From positions 186,001 through 250,000 of the forward strand of contig NC_090179.1 in NCBI RefSeq assembly GCF_024679245.1: DNA of 64,000 bases. Reading direction: 5' to 3'. The DNA comes from Pseudorasbora parva. Taxonomy: Eukaryota; Chordata; Actinopteri; Cypriniformes; Gobionidae. Every line of letters starts with the position of its first letter. Position 1 is the stretch's first letter. The notes under the pieces are model-generated. The model had not been told where the DNA came from. It saw nothing but the letters and a program-made list of their open reading frames with translations, and ran no database searches. Shown here in pieces: positions 44,529 to 55,391 of the stretch. The translations under genes were made by a program, and so were the position numbers.

Positions 44529-45868
44529 TATTATAATAACATTGACTCCCTGTGCAAATGCATTGATGAAGTTAACGACTGGATGTGCCAAAACTATCTT
44601 CAGTTAAACAAAGACAAAACCGAAATCACTACATTTGGAAACAAAGATGAAATTCTCAAGGTGAACGCATATCTTGAGGCTAAAGGCCTGATAACAAAAA
44701 ATCAAGTCAGGAATCTTGGAGTGATTTTACAGTCCGACCTGAGTTTCAGTAGTCATGTCAAAGCAATAACTAAATCAGCATACTATCATCTGAAAAATAT
44801 TGCAAGGATTAGATGTTTTGTCTCCAGGCAAGACTTAGAGAAACTCGTTCATGCTTTCATCACCAGTAGGGTGGACTATTGTAACGGCCTTCTCACTGGC
44901 CTTCCTAAAAAGACCATTAGACAGCTGCAGCTCATACAGAACGCTGCTGCCAGGATTGTGAGCAGAACCAGAAAATATGACCATATCACACCAGTCCTCA
45001 GGTCTTTACACTGGCTTCCAGTTACATTTAGGATCGATTTTAAAGTACTATTACTTGTTTATAAATCACTCAATGAGCTAGGACCCCAATACATCGCAGA
45101 TATGCTGATTAAATACAAACCCAACAGATCACTCAGATCAGCAGGATCAAGTCAGTTAGAAATACCAAGAGTTCACTCAAAGCAAGGAGAGTCTGCTTTT
45201 AGCTATTATGCCAGCCGCAGCTGAACCAGCTTCCTGAACAGATCAGATGTGCTCCAACAGTAGCCACATTCAAATCCAGACTCAAAACACATCTGTTCAG
45301 CTGTGCGTTTACTGAATGAGCACTGTGCCACTGTACGTCCGACTGATTGCACCCTATCTTATCTCTTTATTCTTTTTATAATTATTTTAGTTTACCTTTG
45401 TTCTTATCTCTGGTTATTGTTTATTTTATATGTTCTTTTGAGTTGAATATGACGAGTGAAAACTGGGTTTGATGGAAATAGTAAGTTTGACAATAAGGTT
45501 TGAGTATGTGTAAATCTGTGGAGGGTATGATGAGTGAGTAAGGGTTTTAACAAGAAGGTTCCTGAGTAAAAATCAGGGAATAGTGATTAAAATGGATGTT
45601 ATGAACGTGTTTGAGAAAGAATTGAATGAGAGGTGTTCTAATTAAGATGGTACATGTATGTAGGCTGTAAACTGAAGAATGCTTATTTTTATATCAGATC
45701 ATTATTGTGGATCTGACCATTTTATTTTATTTTTATTTTTATTTTTTTATATTTTTTTCTCATGCATTTGTTACCACTGTTTTAATTAATTTCTATGTAA
45801 AGCACTTTGAATTGCCATTGGGTATGAAATGTGCTATACAAATAAACTTGCCTTGCCTTGCCTTGCCA
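44529..45868 (+). pseudogene. L2-type LINE 3' half, one frameshift, TTGCC tail
   Basis: A plus frame of 213 codons from 44583 (homology starts about 44529) encodes the end of an L2 reverse transcriptase and C-terminal domain: LNKDKTEITTFG, VRNLGVILQSDLSF, FITSRVDYCNGLLTGLPKK, LQLIQNAAARIVSR, HITPVLRSLHWLPV and KVLLLVYKSLN. A one-base loss at about 45222 creates a TGA; the proper frame continues NQLPEQIRCAPTVATFKSRL to a stop at 45319. The 3' UTR ends AAATGTGCTATACAAATAAA and a short TTGCC repeat (45845-45868), the usual L2 end. It is 5'-truncated and nonfunctional. Confidence 0.88.
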
Positions 45869-46145
45869 AGTAATTTAATATTTTTTTAATTTAATTTTAG
45901 AATTATAATATAGATTTTTAATTGTATCTGTTTTAAGATAAGATAAAAATAAACAAAAAAATGCAAATTACAGCTCCATTAGGTCTATATAACAGTAGCA
46001 AGTCAAGAAAGAAATTAAATAATCAAATATAAAACTGCTTACTTAGTCTACACTCTATAATTTAACACTACACTGATTCTTAATAAATATATTTTAGTTA
46101 TTTAGCCAAGCATGTGGTGGTTTTCTATTTTTCATTGTTTGCACT

Positions 46146-46861
46146 TGTGGTGTGGCACCAAAGGTTTGTTGTATTATTTTAGACTCAAGTATATTAAAGG
46201 ATGGAGAGAGCAGTTTCTTAAACTCCTTATAGAACCGACTACGCCACCCTGGGAATTTCACCCAGGGAACTACTGGTCCAATAGGACGCACAGGTTCGCT
46301 CACAAGGATTCAGTGGAGACGTGAACTGCAAAAATATACATTTCTTTATTTATAAAAACAATTATTATTTCACACACTCACAGGTTCCACACAGTGGAAA
46401 TGGGCCTAATTTCAACATAAAATACAGGACAATGAAAAACAAATAACAAAAAAAACAAAGAAACCAATTTAAATCAACAAAATATATAAGGTGGCAGGGA
46501 GAACTAAACCCCCAAACTCCACGTCACAACACACTTCAAGCGTGCACTAATATATTCACTTCACCACACACACACACACACGGGCATTTAGGTGACAAGA
46601 GAAATAGTATCAAACCACTCAGTGGAAAAGGGTACCCAGTTTTAGAGAGGTTATCACTCCCTCCTAGCCAACCAATATTTAGCATAATGTATCAGTTGAC
46701 ACACTTGAACACATCACAATCACATTGAAAAATATTAAAGCAATAAACAAAACTTAACTAAGTTGCATCATAAACGAAATACACAAAAAAAAAAGAAACA
46801 AAAAAACTTAAACTCAAATCACCAAACACATTCACTCAAATGAAACCTCATCCACTGGCCA

Positions 46862-46908
<47 letters not shown>

Positions 46909-47709
46909 CACGTTGGCCTGTGGGTTCACTCACCCGGGGTTAAATACAACGCACAGACCCCACAAACACGCAATTCTCCCGTTGAAACAGTGCGGGTATG
47001 GTAGAATGGTCACGAGTTAATGTGTGGGTCTCAAGCTCCCAAAGTCAAGTTCACCTGATGCAGGCCCACGTACAGGCACAATTTGGAGAGGCAAGGCGAG
47101 ACGTGACGTCGCAGCACGGCGGAATACCAGGAGACGGTTCAAGAAAAATAAACATCAAAAGGAAGGGGAAGCCGGATCACCGTCCCAGCTGTTTATCCGC
47201 GATCACTCGGACATATTTCAAGCGCGCCTCTTTAACTGAAACAAGGGGAACATTATATGAACAGCAGATCTTTTGTGGATGTTCACCCATTAAATCCATA
47301 GTTTACCCACCTGATTACTAGCAAGTCTGCCCTTTCGGCATCAAACCACCACGGATAAGTACAGCACGAGATGCATACTAAATAAACAAAGAGAGCGCGT
47401 ACAGCCAACGTTTCAGCTCAATTTAAATATTTTCTCTATGGTAACATACCCAGATGCAGTGATGCAGCGACGCAGTGACAGTGCGCTCACACTCTAAAGC
47501 TCAGCTCAGGGGTCCCCAATCCTGGGAAAAGTTTAACAGCCACGTCCAGGCTGCAGCAACAGCTGCCAGTCAACACGCACCAACAAAAACCGAGCTATCC
47601 CATATACACACGCACTCACCTCCAGCGCACCTGAATTCAATTTGGCAATTGTCATGCCGCGAATGTCACTGGTAGAAGCCAGATTAACTAGGCAACCAAT
47701 TCTGCTACA
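46146..47709 (-). repeat. 3' LTR (1,564 bp)
   Basis: Downstream LTR of the minus-strand retrotransposon. It includes a CA microsatellite at about 46866-46905. The polypurine tract lies just upstream in element orientation. Short ORFs at 46094-46303, 46998-47321 and 47475-47675 recur in the other LTR and are not genes. Confidence 0.93.
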
Positions 47710-47710
47710 A

Positions 47711-47722
47711 TCCACCCTCCCC
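47711..47722 (-). other. Polypurine tract
   Basis: The minus strand reads GGGGAGGGTGGA, ending two bases before the 3' LTR, the expected site for plus-strand priming. Confidence 0.55.
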
Positions 47723-47756
47723 AAATGGATCGACGTCCCGACGATCGGAACTAAAC

Positions 47757-49511
47757 TCAAATCCATGGCCTAAAAACCACAGTGAGTGCATTAACTGCTC
47801 CACTTGGCACAGACACTGATCTAGGGAGGCGATTCACGTTAGAATGCTGTCCCGCTGTAACTCGACTGGTCTTTCTTACCGCATCCCTAACCTCACAAGG
47901 TGAATCACCCAGTCCAGGCCTCACCTCTCTCTCAACCAGCACAGGGGTTTCTCCTTGCACCGCACCTGTCCGCGGGGGTGGAACAATGTTTTCTAAACAA
48001 TCCTGCGAATTACCTTGGCCTGCAAGCCCAGAACTCTCAGTCCCTACTCTAACGATTCTCACCAAATCCGCATCTTCCTCCTCCAAATGAAGGACACTTT
48101 CCTCCAGTGGAGGGGGATTCTCTTCTGGATCTGGTCCGAGTTCCTGTCTTTCCAGCGCCTCTGACCCCAATCGACCCTTAATCAAGGAACGATGTACGGT
48201 TCTTACTTGCCTTAAGTCATCAACAGGAGCAATAGTGTACACTACACCACCATCCTCAGGTGCTCGCAAGACCTGATATACCACAGGGCTCCAAAGATCG
48301 CTGATCTTATGACGGCCCCGGATCCCATAATTGCGAAGGTACACCAACTGCCCTAAGACAAGCGGGGGATCCCGAATCCGCAAATCATGCTGCTCCTTAC
48401 GTTTCTCTGCTGCAGCTCGCAATCTTTCTTCAGCTCCCTTGAAAGCTACCTGTAATCGCGTTTGGTGCTCTACCACCCAGGCATGTATCTCACCCTCTAT
48501 GGGTTCAGAAACCCTTCCCAGCAAGAAATCCACTGGTAATCGTGCCTCCTGGCCAAACATTAAAAAATGCCGTGACTCTCCTGTAGTCTGGTGGGGGGTA
48601 GTGTTATAACAAAACACCACTTGAGGAAGACACGAAACCCAGTCTCGTTTCCTCGAGCTTGGAAGGGGCCGCAAAAGGTTGTGAAGCGTACGATTAAACC
48701 GCTCACATTGTCCGTTCCCAGCTGGATGGTATGGAGTGGTTCGTGACTTCACAATACCATAGAGGGCACATAACTGGCAAATTAGGCTGGACTCAAAATT
48801 TCGGCCCTGGTCCGAATGAAGACGAGCTGGGGCCCCGAATTTACAGAACCATTCAGTAACTAGCAGCTGTGCCACGGTCTCTGCCCGCTGATCCCGAGTC
48901 GGGACAGCGACCGTGTACTTACTAAAGACATCAGTCATTATCAGCACGTTCTCTACCCCTGAACTAGATGGCTCTAAAACCGTAAAATCAATAGCGATGG
49001 TCTCGTTAGGGCGAGAAGCCAACAAATGGCCCATAGGTCCCCGAGCCGGTGGCCGCGTATCCTTTGCCACTTGGCAACGTTCGCACTGCTGGCACCAACT
49101 TGCCACTTCAGCTGCTTCACCAGGCCAGTAACATCTTTGCCGGACAAGCTCAAGGGTGCGTTCTACCCCTTGATGGCCATGGTTTTGATGCAATTGGGTC
49201 AACACCTCAGTTTTTAAAATGGTTGGCAAAACTAACTGTAGTGCCTCCTCTTTACCATCAGGGCGCATCACCCTTTGATACAAGACTCCATCTCGCTCTA
49301 CCAGGCGTTTCCACTGTCGTAACAGGACCAAACCTTGCCTCGATAGCTTTCGTTTCTCCCCCGGACCAGGATATCTCCCGAGTCTCCAGAATCTCAAGAC
49401 TTCACTAATCACTGGGTCATCAGCCTGTAAGGACTTCAGGTCTACGGGAGAATAGCCAGGGAACATATACATGGTACACTGGGTGGCTGAAGCCACAAGA
49501 TCCGCCCCCAT
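47757..49511 (-). CDS. Gypsy integrase part of pol
   Basis: 584 codons continuing the pol frame after an in-frame TAG. Numbered from the ATG at 49511: a zinc-binding HHCC region with H108/H113 (HQNHGH) and C140/C143 (CQQC), then the DDE core with D175 (AIDFTV), D234 (HSDQGRNF) and E270 (GQCERFNRTL), D to E 36 residues apart. PYHPAGNGQ is present. The C-terminal part includes LVYLRNYGIRGRHKISDLW and an acidic tail (EEEDADL). No chromodomain is recognised, unlike the remnant at 39.7 kb. Integrase would insert the DNA copy into the genome. Translation from its own ATG is not expected; it is part of the Gag-Pol precursor. Confidence 0.9.
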   Translation of the reverse strand: MGADLVASATQCTMYMFPGYSPVDLKSLQADDPVISEVLRFWRLGRYPGPGEKRKLSRQGLVLLRQWKRLVERDGVLYQRVMRPDGKEEALQLVLPTILKTEVLTQLHQNHGHQGVERTLELVRQRCYWPGEAAEVASWCQQCERCQVAKDTRPPARGPMGHLLASRPNETIAIDFTVLEPSSSGVENVLIMTDVFSKYTVAVPTRDQRAETVAQLLVTEWFCKFGAPARLHSDQGRNFESSLICQLCALYGIVKSRTTPYHPAGNGQCERFNRTLHNLLRPLPSSRKRDWVSCLPQVVFCYNTTPHQTTGESRHFLMFGQEARLPVDFLLGRVSEPIEGEIHAWVVEHQTRLQVAFKGAEERLRAAAEKRKEQHDLRIRDPPLVLGQLVYLRNYGIRGRHKISDLWSPVVYQVLRAPEDGGVVYTIAPVDDLRQVRTVHRSLIKGRLGSEALERQELGPDPEENPPPLEESVLHLEEEDADLVRIVRVGTESSGLAGQGNSQDCLENIVPPPRTGAVQGETPVLVEREVRPGLGDSPCEVRDAVRKTSRVTAGQHSNVNRLPRSVSVPSGAVNALTVVFRPWI

Positions 49512-49520
49512 TGCTCTCCT

Positions 49521-51920
49521 CTACACAGATGATACCATGGTGCCAGAGCCCAGTTCTCTCACTGTAATTGGAGAATGCAACCTAGACAAAGCATCTGCAT
49601 TTGTATTGCTCTTACCTGACCTATACTTGAGGTCAAAATCAAAGGCAGCCAACTGAGCAGCCCATCGCTGTTCTGTAGCCCCCAACTTAGCGGTAGCCAA
49701 GTAACTAAGGGGGTTGTTATCAGTGTATACTTTACACCTGTTCCCCAACAAATATTCTCTGAAGCGATCAGTCATAGCCCACTTAAGTGCTAAAAACTCC
49801 AGCTTCATGCTACTGTAATTGGACATGTTCCGTTCGTTAGGTCTAAGGCTCCGGCTGGCGTATGCCACTGGTCGCACCTTACCGTCCTGTTCCTGTGAAA
49901 GGACTGCCCCAAGTCCTCCATGGCTCGCGTCCATCTCAAGGACAAAGGGTTTGTTAAAATCAGCATATGTCAGAACAGGGGCAGTGGTAAGTCTACTCTT
50001 TAACCCCTCAAAACAGTCTTGACACTCTCTATTCCAGGCACAAGAGAATGCATATTGCCCTTGCTGGCCCGGCCTACGCTTACTCCCTGTCAGCTCCCCT
50101 ACCAGCCGATGCAAAGGGGCCGCCAACTTTGCAAACCCATCTACAAAACGCCGGTAGTAGCTGGCGAAGCCTAGAAAAGAACGCAGCTCTTTAACACTAG
50201 ATGGCCGTGGCCACTGTACCACCACCTCAATCTTGCTAGGGTCAGTAGCAACTCCCTCACCTGAAATAATGTGACCCAAGTACCTTACCTCAGGCTGGAA
50301 AAAGGCACACTTCTCCAGCTTCACCTTCAAATTCTCCCTCTCCAAGCACCCAAATACAACTTCTAAACGCTCCAGGTGCTGGCTAACAGAAGACGAGAAC
50401 ACTACAATGTCATTTAAATACAACAGAAGAGATTGATACCGTTGGTCTCCGAAGACACGCTCCATTAGTCGCTGGAATGTCGAGGGAGCATTGCAGAGCC
50501 CGAATGGCATTCGATTCCACTCAAATAAGCCAAACTGGGTGCAGAAAGCGGTCTTTGCCTTGTCTCCCTCACTGACGGGGACCTGGTTGTACCCGCTAGC
50601 TAGATCTAAAGTGGAGAACCAACGGGCACCCGACAGAGCATCCAATGACTCCTCTATACGGGGCAACGGAAAAGCATCTCTTCTGGTTTTGGCATTCAAC
50701 TGACGGTAGTCCACGCATAAGCGCAGACTACCGTCCTTCTTTTTCACCAGGACAATAGGGGAGGCATAGGGACTGCAACTCTCTCTAATGACCTGGGACT
50801 CCAGCAACTGGTTTATATGGGCCCGAACGTTTTCGTACTCGGAGGGGTGAATACGTCGGTGTCGTTGCCTCACAGGGTTTTCATCTATTAATGGAATGTC
50901 GTGCGAGATGAGGCTTGTGCACCCCAAGTCACCTTCATGGGCGGCAAAAATCGACTGATACCGCTGCAACAAGTCCCTCACTTTACCCTGCTCCTCATCA
51001 GGCAAGGAAGCCAACTCAACCGCGTCTAATTGCGTTCGCACCACAGGGGGAGCAACTGGCAAACCTGCAGTATTCGTGTTAGACCGAACCTCTGTAACAC
51101 CTGTAGGCAAGCTAACCACATGTACACTACTCAAAGTGCCCAAAACCCTGCGTGGAAAAAGCATAACATCTAAAGTACCCACATTAACTATTGGTACATA
51201 GACTGTGCCCTTAACAACACGAAGCAATGCGGGCGAGACCAGCAAACTCTCTGGTAATCCAGACTCCGGAGGTTCAAGGAGAACTACTCCATCCTCAAAT
51301 CGTTCTGAACAGGTCGCCGCTATTAACGTAATGGTGCCACCTGTAACTCGCTGCATCCGAGGACCACGAACCTTCACTCTCCCGGAGCAGCCAGGAGGAG
51401 GTCGAGTGTGCACTTGATGACATTGTTGCAGTGCCTGCCTTGCAGGGGAAGGTGCTCCTGCAACAGAAGGGAAGTTAAAAAGGGAGGAACCATACTGCCC
51501 AAACAGCTGCTGGTAACACCGCCCCAAGACGTTCATTCCCAGGACACCAGGGGCTTGAACACCAATACCTCCTGGGGGATCCTTAACAACCAAAATGCCG
51601 CAATTAGGGACCGCGTGCCCACATAATTCAACATCTAATTCTAAATAACCGATATATGGAATAGAAAGCCCATTTGCGGCCCGCAAAAGCAGCCACTGGC
51701 AGGACTTCAAGCGGTCTTGCCCCCAAGGCTCAAAATGTCTACGAAAACAGGTCTCAGTCATTGTAGACACCATCGACCCAGTATCTATTAAACAAGACAC
51801 AACCACTCCACCGATATGGACATCTAAGTGTGGACACGAAGACACTAGTTGTGGTACTGAGTGCAAACTGTAACCCATCTCTGAGCCGCAACTTTCCCCA
51901 ACCGGGCTATGGCTCCGCAA
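49521..51920 (-). CDS. Gypsy pol: protease, reverse transcriptase, RNase H
   Basis: 799 codons in the -1 frame relative to gag (the frame is open from 51940; the first residue given is a TTG, so entry is by frameshift, not initiation). Order: aspartic protease with LIDTGS (about 44-49); RT with LVKKKDGSLRLCVDYRQLN, STLDLASGYNQVPV and MPFGLCNAPSTFQRLM; then the catalytic box, which reads YLND (Asn503, codon 50412-50414) where the family has two aspartates. RNase H follows with EMDASHGGLGAVLS, MKLEFLALKWA and VYTDNNPLSYL, and the linker NADALSRL. The ORF ends in TAG at 49521-49523, after which the same frame continues into integrase. The substituted acidic residue should impair polymerase activity. 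Confidence 0.92.
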   Translation of the reverse strand: MRSHSPVGESCGSEMGYSLHSVPQLVSSCPHLDVHIGGVVVSCLIDTGSMVSTMTETCFRRHFEPWGQDRLKSCQWLLLRAANGLSIPYIGYLELDVELCGHAVPNCGILVVKDPPGGIGVQAPGVLGMNVLGRCYQQLFGQYGSSLFNFPSVAGAPSPARQALQQCHQVHTRPPPGCSGRVKVRGPRMQRVTGGTITLIAATCSERFEDGVVLLEPPESGLPESLLVSPALLRVVKGTVYVPIVNVGTLDVMLFPRRVLGTLSSVHVVSLPTGVTEVRSNTNTAGLPVAPPVVRTQLDAVELASLPDEEQGKVRDLLQRYQSIFAAHEGDLGCTSLISHDIPLIDENPVRQRHRRIHPSEYENVRAHINQLLESQVIRESCSPYASPIVLVKKKDGSLRLCVDYRQLNAKTRRDAFPLPRIEESLDALSGARWFSTLDLASGYNQVPVSEGDKAKTAFCTQFGLFEWNRMPFGLCNAPSTFQRLMERVFGDQRYQSLLLYLNDIVVFSSSVSQHLERLEVVFGCLERENLKVKLEKCAFFQPEVRYLGHIISGEGVATDPSKIEVVVQWPRPSSVKELRSFLGFASYYRRFVDGFAKLAAPLHRLVGELTGSKRRPGQQGQYAFSCAWNRECQDCFEGLKSRLTTAPVLTYADFNKPFVLEMDASHGGLGAVLSQEQDGKVRPVAYASRSLRPNERNMSNYSSMKLEFLALKWAMTDRFREYLLGNRCKVYTDNNPLSYLATAKLGATEQRWAAQLAAFDFDLKYRSGKSNTNADALSRLHSPITVRELGSGTMVSSV

Positions 51921-51931
51921 GCCGGCGGGGA

Positions 51932-53023
51932 CTAGTTTCCCGACGGTTGACCCACCTGAGGTGATCTACTCCCCATTGGCACATCAGCATTAGGGGGCGG
52001 ATTCCTATACCGAGGAGCAACTCGCTCCCCAGCACACTCCCTGGCAATATGTCCCGGTCTGTTACACCGCCTACAGATAATCGGGCCACTACGAGCATAT
52101 GGAGCAGGGGAAAAGGGACCCTGCAACCGTACAACACTTTGGGTGAGCTGTTCAAGCTGCTTCTGCTGTGCCTTAAACATATCTCTTAGTTCGCTCAACT
52201 CCGAATCTGGAAGTACACCACCAACCCCCGTATGTGCGCCTCCCCCTACTCCATACTGGAAGCTTTGAATTGACGGAACTGAAAAGCTACGACCCCGAGC
52301 GCCCCCTGGGGTTCCTTCTTGTTCCCATCGTATAGCTTCACTTTGCACTTCCAGCATAGTGGAATTTGGGTGATGACGAACGAGCTGCTTTAATTCTCGA
52401 CGAAGGTTATTCTCACGTACGTGTTCAACGAACTGATTCCGCAGTAAAGAGTCAGCGTTTGGAAGACCACTAGGCGACCGCTGCTTCACCATCTCCAGCA
52501 GACCCATGAGTGCCAGAGAAAACTCCAAAAGGGTTTCTCCCTCATGCTGTCTCCTAGAGAAAAATGCTTCCTGTAAAGCCACATATGACTGGGAGCACCC
52601 GTACAAATCACGCAACGCAGAAATTATTTTCGTCGGGTCTTCCCGTTCGACAGCTGGACGATATCGAATTTCTTCCCGAGCTTCCCCTTCCAAATGATCA
52701 AACAGAAAGAATGCACGATCGACGATGGACATGTGACGAACCCTCATGCACGCCTCTGCCTCATCAACCCATTCGTTTATACCTATTCCCATTCTACCAT
52801 TAAATTTGGGACACCTACGATCTCGTGGTATAAACACAAACCTTTCTGTGGCTGAAACACCCGCAGTTTCAGGCGGAGGGTCAATAGGCAACTCTGGTAG
52901 TGTATTAGACGGACCTGGTCTGGGTTCAGCCACGTCTGCGGCGACTCGATCTCGCCTCAACTTCTCATTTTCAGCCCGCAACTGTAACACTAGATCTCGC
53001 AATTCACATAATTCCTCATCCAT
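51932..53023 (-). CDS. Gypsy gag (capsid and zinc knuckle)
   Basis: About 363 codons from the ATG at 53023 to TAG at 51932-51934. The frame is open further upstream, but there it is poly-Phe low complexity, so the MDEELCEL start is preferred. An N-terminal coiled-coil-like stretch (LRDLVLQLRAENEKLRRDR), then a capsid-like region (CPKFNGRMGIGINEWVDEAE, AFFLFDHLEGEAREEIRY, QEAFFSRRQHEGETLLEF), then a single CCHC knuckle CRRCNRPGHIAREC near the C-terminus. It would assemble particles and package the element's RNA. The last sense codons overlap the frameshift heptamer. Confidence 0.9.
   Translation of the reverse strand: MDEELCELRDLVLQLRAENEKLRRDRVAADVAEPRPGPSNTLPELPIDPPPETAGVSATERFVFIPRDRRCPKFNGRMGIGINEWVDEAEACMRVRHMSIVDRAFFLFDHLEGEAREEIRYRPAVEREDPTKIISALRDLYGCSQSYVALQEAFFSRRQHEGETLLEFSLALMGLLEMVKQRSPSGLPNADSLLRNQFVEHVRENNLRRELKQLVRHHPNSTMLEVQSEAIRWEQEGTPGGARGRSFSVPSIQSFQYGVGGGAHTGVGGVLPDSELSELRDMFKAQQKQLEQLTQSVVRLQGPFSPAPYARSGPIICRRCNRPGHIARECAGERVAPRYRNPPPNADVPMGSRSPQVGQPSGN
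51935..51941 (-). other. -1 ribosomal frameshift heptamer GGGAAAC at gag end
   Basis: The minus strand reads G GGA AAC followed at once by the gag stop TAG. The pol frame is -1 relative to gag and open across this site. G GGA AAC is a known slippery heptamer of retroviral gag-pro junctions. Downstream, CCGC and GCGG (stem with CGGCTT loop) and TCCCC with a later GGGGA could form a hairpin or pseudoknot; this pairing is inference. Confidence 0.8.
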
Positions 53024-53220
53024 CTTTAAGAAATTAGTGAGACTTACCAATAAAAGTATGGCGTTCTGAACACACCACCGACCTGTTTCAACACAGAGGA
53101 GAAAAGCAAGAACAAAAAAAAAGAAGAAGAAAAAAAACAAAAGCATTCACCTGAAACAATACAACAACCAAAAAAAGCCAAAAACACAGTCACGTCTCAA
53201 CCAAATAAATCAATGTGGGA

Positions 53221-53239
53221 CCCTGCAGACTATACGCCA
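53221..53239 (-). other. Candidate primer binding site
   Basis: Five bases after the 5' LTR in element orientation, the minus strand reads TGGCGTATAGTCTGCAGGG. TGG at this place is usual for a tRNA primer site (tRNA ends CCA). The matching tRNA was not identified. Confidence 0.45.
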
Positions 53240-53243
53240 AAAA

Positions 53244-54867
53244 TGTGGTGTGGCACCAAAGGTTTGTTGTATTATTTTAGACTCAAGTATATTAAAGGAT
53301 GGAGAGAGCAGTTTCTTAAACTCCTTATAGAACCGACTACGCCACCCTGGGAATTTCACCCAGGGAACTACTGGTCCAATAGGACGCACAGGTTCGCTCA
53401 CAAGGATTCAGTGGAGATGTGAACTGCAAAAATATACATTTCTTTATTTATAAAAACAATTATTATTTCACACACTCACAGGTTCCACACAGTGGAAATG
53501 GGCCTAATTTCAACATAAAATACAGGACAATGAAAAACAAATAACAAAAAAAACAAAGAAACCAATTTAAATCAACAAAATATATAAGGTGGCAGGGAGA
53601 ACTAAACCCCCAAACTCCAGGTCACAACACACTTCAAGCGTGCACTAATATATTCACTTCACCACACACACACACACGGGCATTTAGGTGACAAGAGAAA
53701 TAGTATCAAACCACTCAGTGGAAAAGGGTACCCAGTTTTAGAGAGGTTATCACTCCCTCCTAGCCAACCAATATTTAGCATAATGTATCAGTTGACACAT
53801 TTGAACACATCACAATCACATTGAAAAATATTAAAGCAATAAACAAAACTTAACTAAGTTGCATCATAAACGAAATACACAAAAAAAAAGAAACAAAAAA
53901 ACTTAACCTCAAATCACCAAACACATTCACTCAAATGAAACCTCATCCACTGGCCACACACGCGCACACACACGCGCACACACACGCGCACACACACACG
54001 CACACACACACGCACACACACACGCACACGCACACACACACGCACACACACACGCACACACACACACACACTGGCCTGTGGGTTCACTCACCCGGGGTTA
54101 AATACAACATACAGACCCCACAAACACGCAATTCTCCCGTTGAAACAGTGCGGGTATGGTAGAATGGTCACGAGTTAATGTGCGGGTCTCAAGCTCCCAA
54201 AGTCAAGTTCACCTGATGCAGGCCCACGTACAGGCACAATTTGGAGAGGCAAGGCAAGACGTGACGTCGCAGCACGGTGGAATACCAGGAGACTGTTCAA
54301 GAAAAATAAACATCAAAAGGAAGGGGAAGCCGGATCACCGTCCCAGCTGTTTGTCCGCGATCACTCAGACATATTTCAAGCGCGCCTCTTTAACTGAAAC
54401 AAGGGGAACATTATATGAACAGCAGATCTTTTGTGGATGTTCACCCATTAAATCCATAGTTTACCCACCTGATTACTAGCAAGTCTGCCCTTTCGGCATC
54501 AAACCACCACGGATAAGTACAGCACGAGATGCATACTAAATAAACAAAGAGAGCGCGTACAGCCAACGTTTCAGCTCAATTTAAATATTTTCTCTATGGT
54601 AACATACCCAGATGCAGTGATGCAGCGACGCAGTGACAGTGCGCTCACACTCTAAAGCTCAGCTCAGGGGTCCCCAATCCTGGGAAAAGTTTAACAGCCA
54701 CGTCCAGGCTGCAGCAACAGCTGCCAGTCAACACGCACCAACAACAACCGAACTATCCCATATACACACGCACTCACCTCCAGCGCACCTGAATTCAATT
54801 TGGCAATTGTCATGCCGCGAATGTCACTGGTAGAAGCCAGATTAACTAGGCAACCAATCCTGCTACA
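53244..54867 (-). repeat. 5' LTR (1,624 bp)
   Basis: Upstream LTR in element orientation. Nearly identical to 46146-47709 apart from an expanded CA/CGCA array at about 53957-54072. Most single-base differences look like transitions. Confidence 0.93.
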
Positions 54868-55315
54868 CACTGTTTTTCACTTAATCACAGAATATAGGAG
54901 CTGTGTCCCAAAGTGAAGGGTGCGCACTTCCAAGGCCATGCACTTCGAAGGCCAGACCAGGCCACGCCTTCAAAGTGCACGAAGTGCAAGAAGGGCGAAC
55001 CGAGGGACAGGGTTGCCAGGTCTGAATAATAAAACCCCTCCATTTGTTATTCAAAAGTATCGGAATCACAGCCAGAATGGGCCAAAATATCCCAAAATGC
55101 GGGGCGCGGGCAGTAGAAATATTGCTTAAGTAAAGACAACTTAACCTGTGGACTATAGGCTACAAACACCCCAAAGCAACAGTAGCCTAAATGCAACCCC
55201 ATCCCAGACTTGGCAACAATGAACCAAAGCGTCGTTAATGGACTAGCAGGTTCTGACAACTGACAACGGACGTTCGTGAGGAGATTTTAAAAAGACAAAT
55301 GGAGCATATACTACT

Positions 55316-55318
<3 letters not shown>

Positions 55319-55388
<70 letters not shown>
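55319..55388. repeat. TA microsatellite
   Basis: About 70 bp of uninterrupted TA. Confidence 0.95.

Positions 55389-55391
<3 letters not shown>

Larger units (their letters stand above)
46146..54867 (-). mobile_element. Nearly complete Ty3/gypsy LTR retrotransposon, 8.7 kb
   Basis: Two direct LTRs (46146-47709 and 53244-54867) flank gag and pol on the minus strand. Both LTRs run TG...CA in minus reading. CACT lies on both sides (46142-46145, 54868-54871) as a 4-bp target duplication. By eye the LTRs differ at roughly a dozen or so substitutions plus CA-repeat length, near 1 percent, so insertion is fairly recent. Gag and pol are in different frames joined by a -1 slip site. Two lesions are visible in pol: one in-frame stop and one catalytic substitution. 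Confidence 0.93.

Noticed and set aside
46998..47321. 107-codon frame present twice (also 54156-54479) as a possible conserved gene
   Set aside because: It lies in the two LTRs of one retrotransposon, so the duplication is due to the LTRs; no domain recognised.
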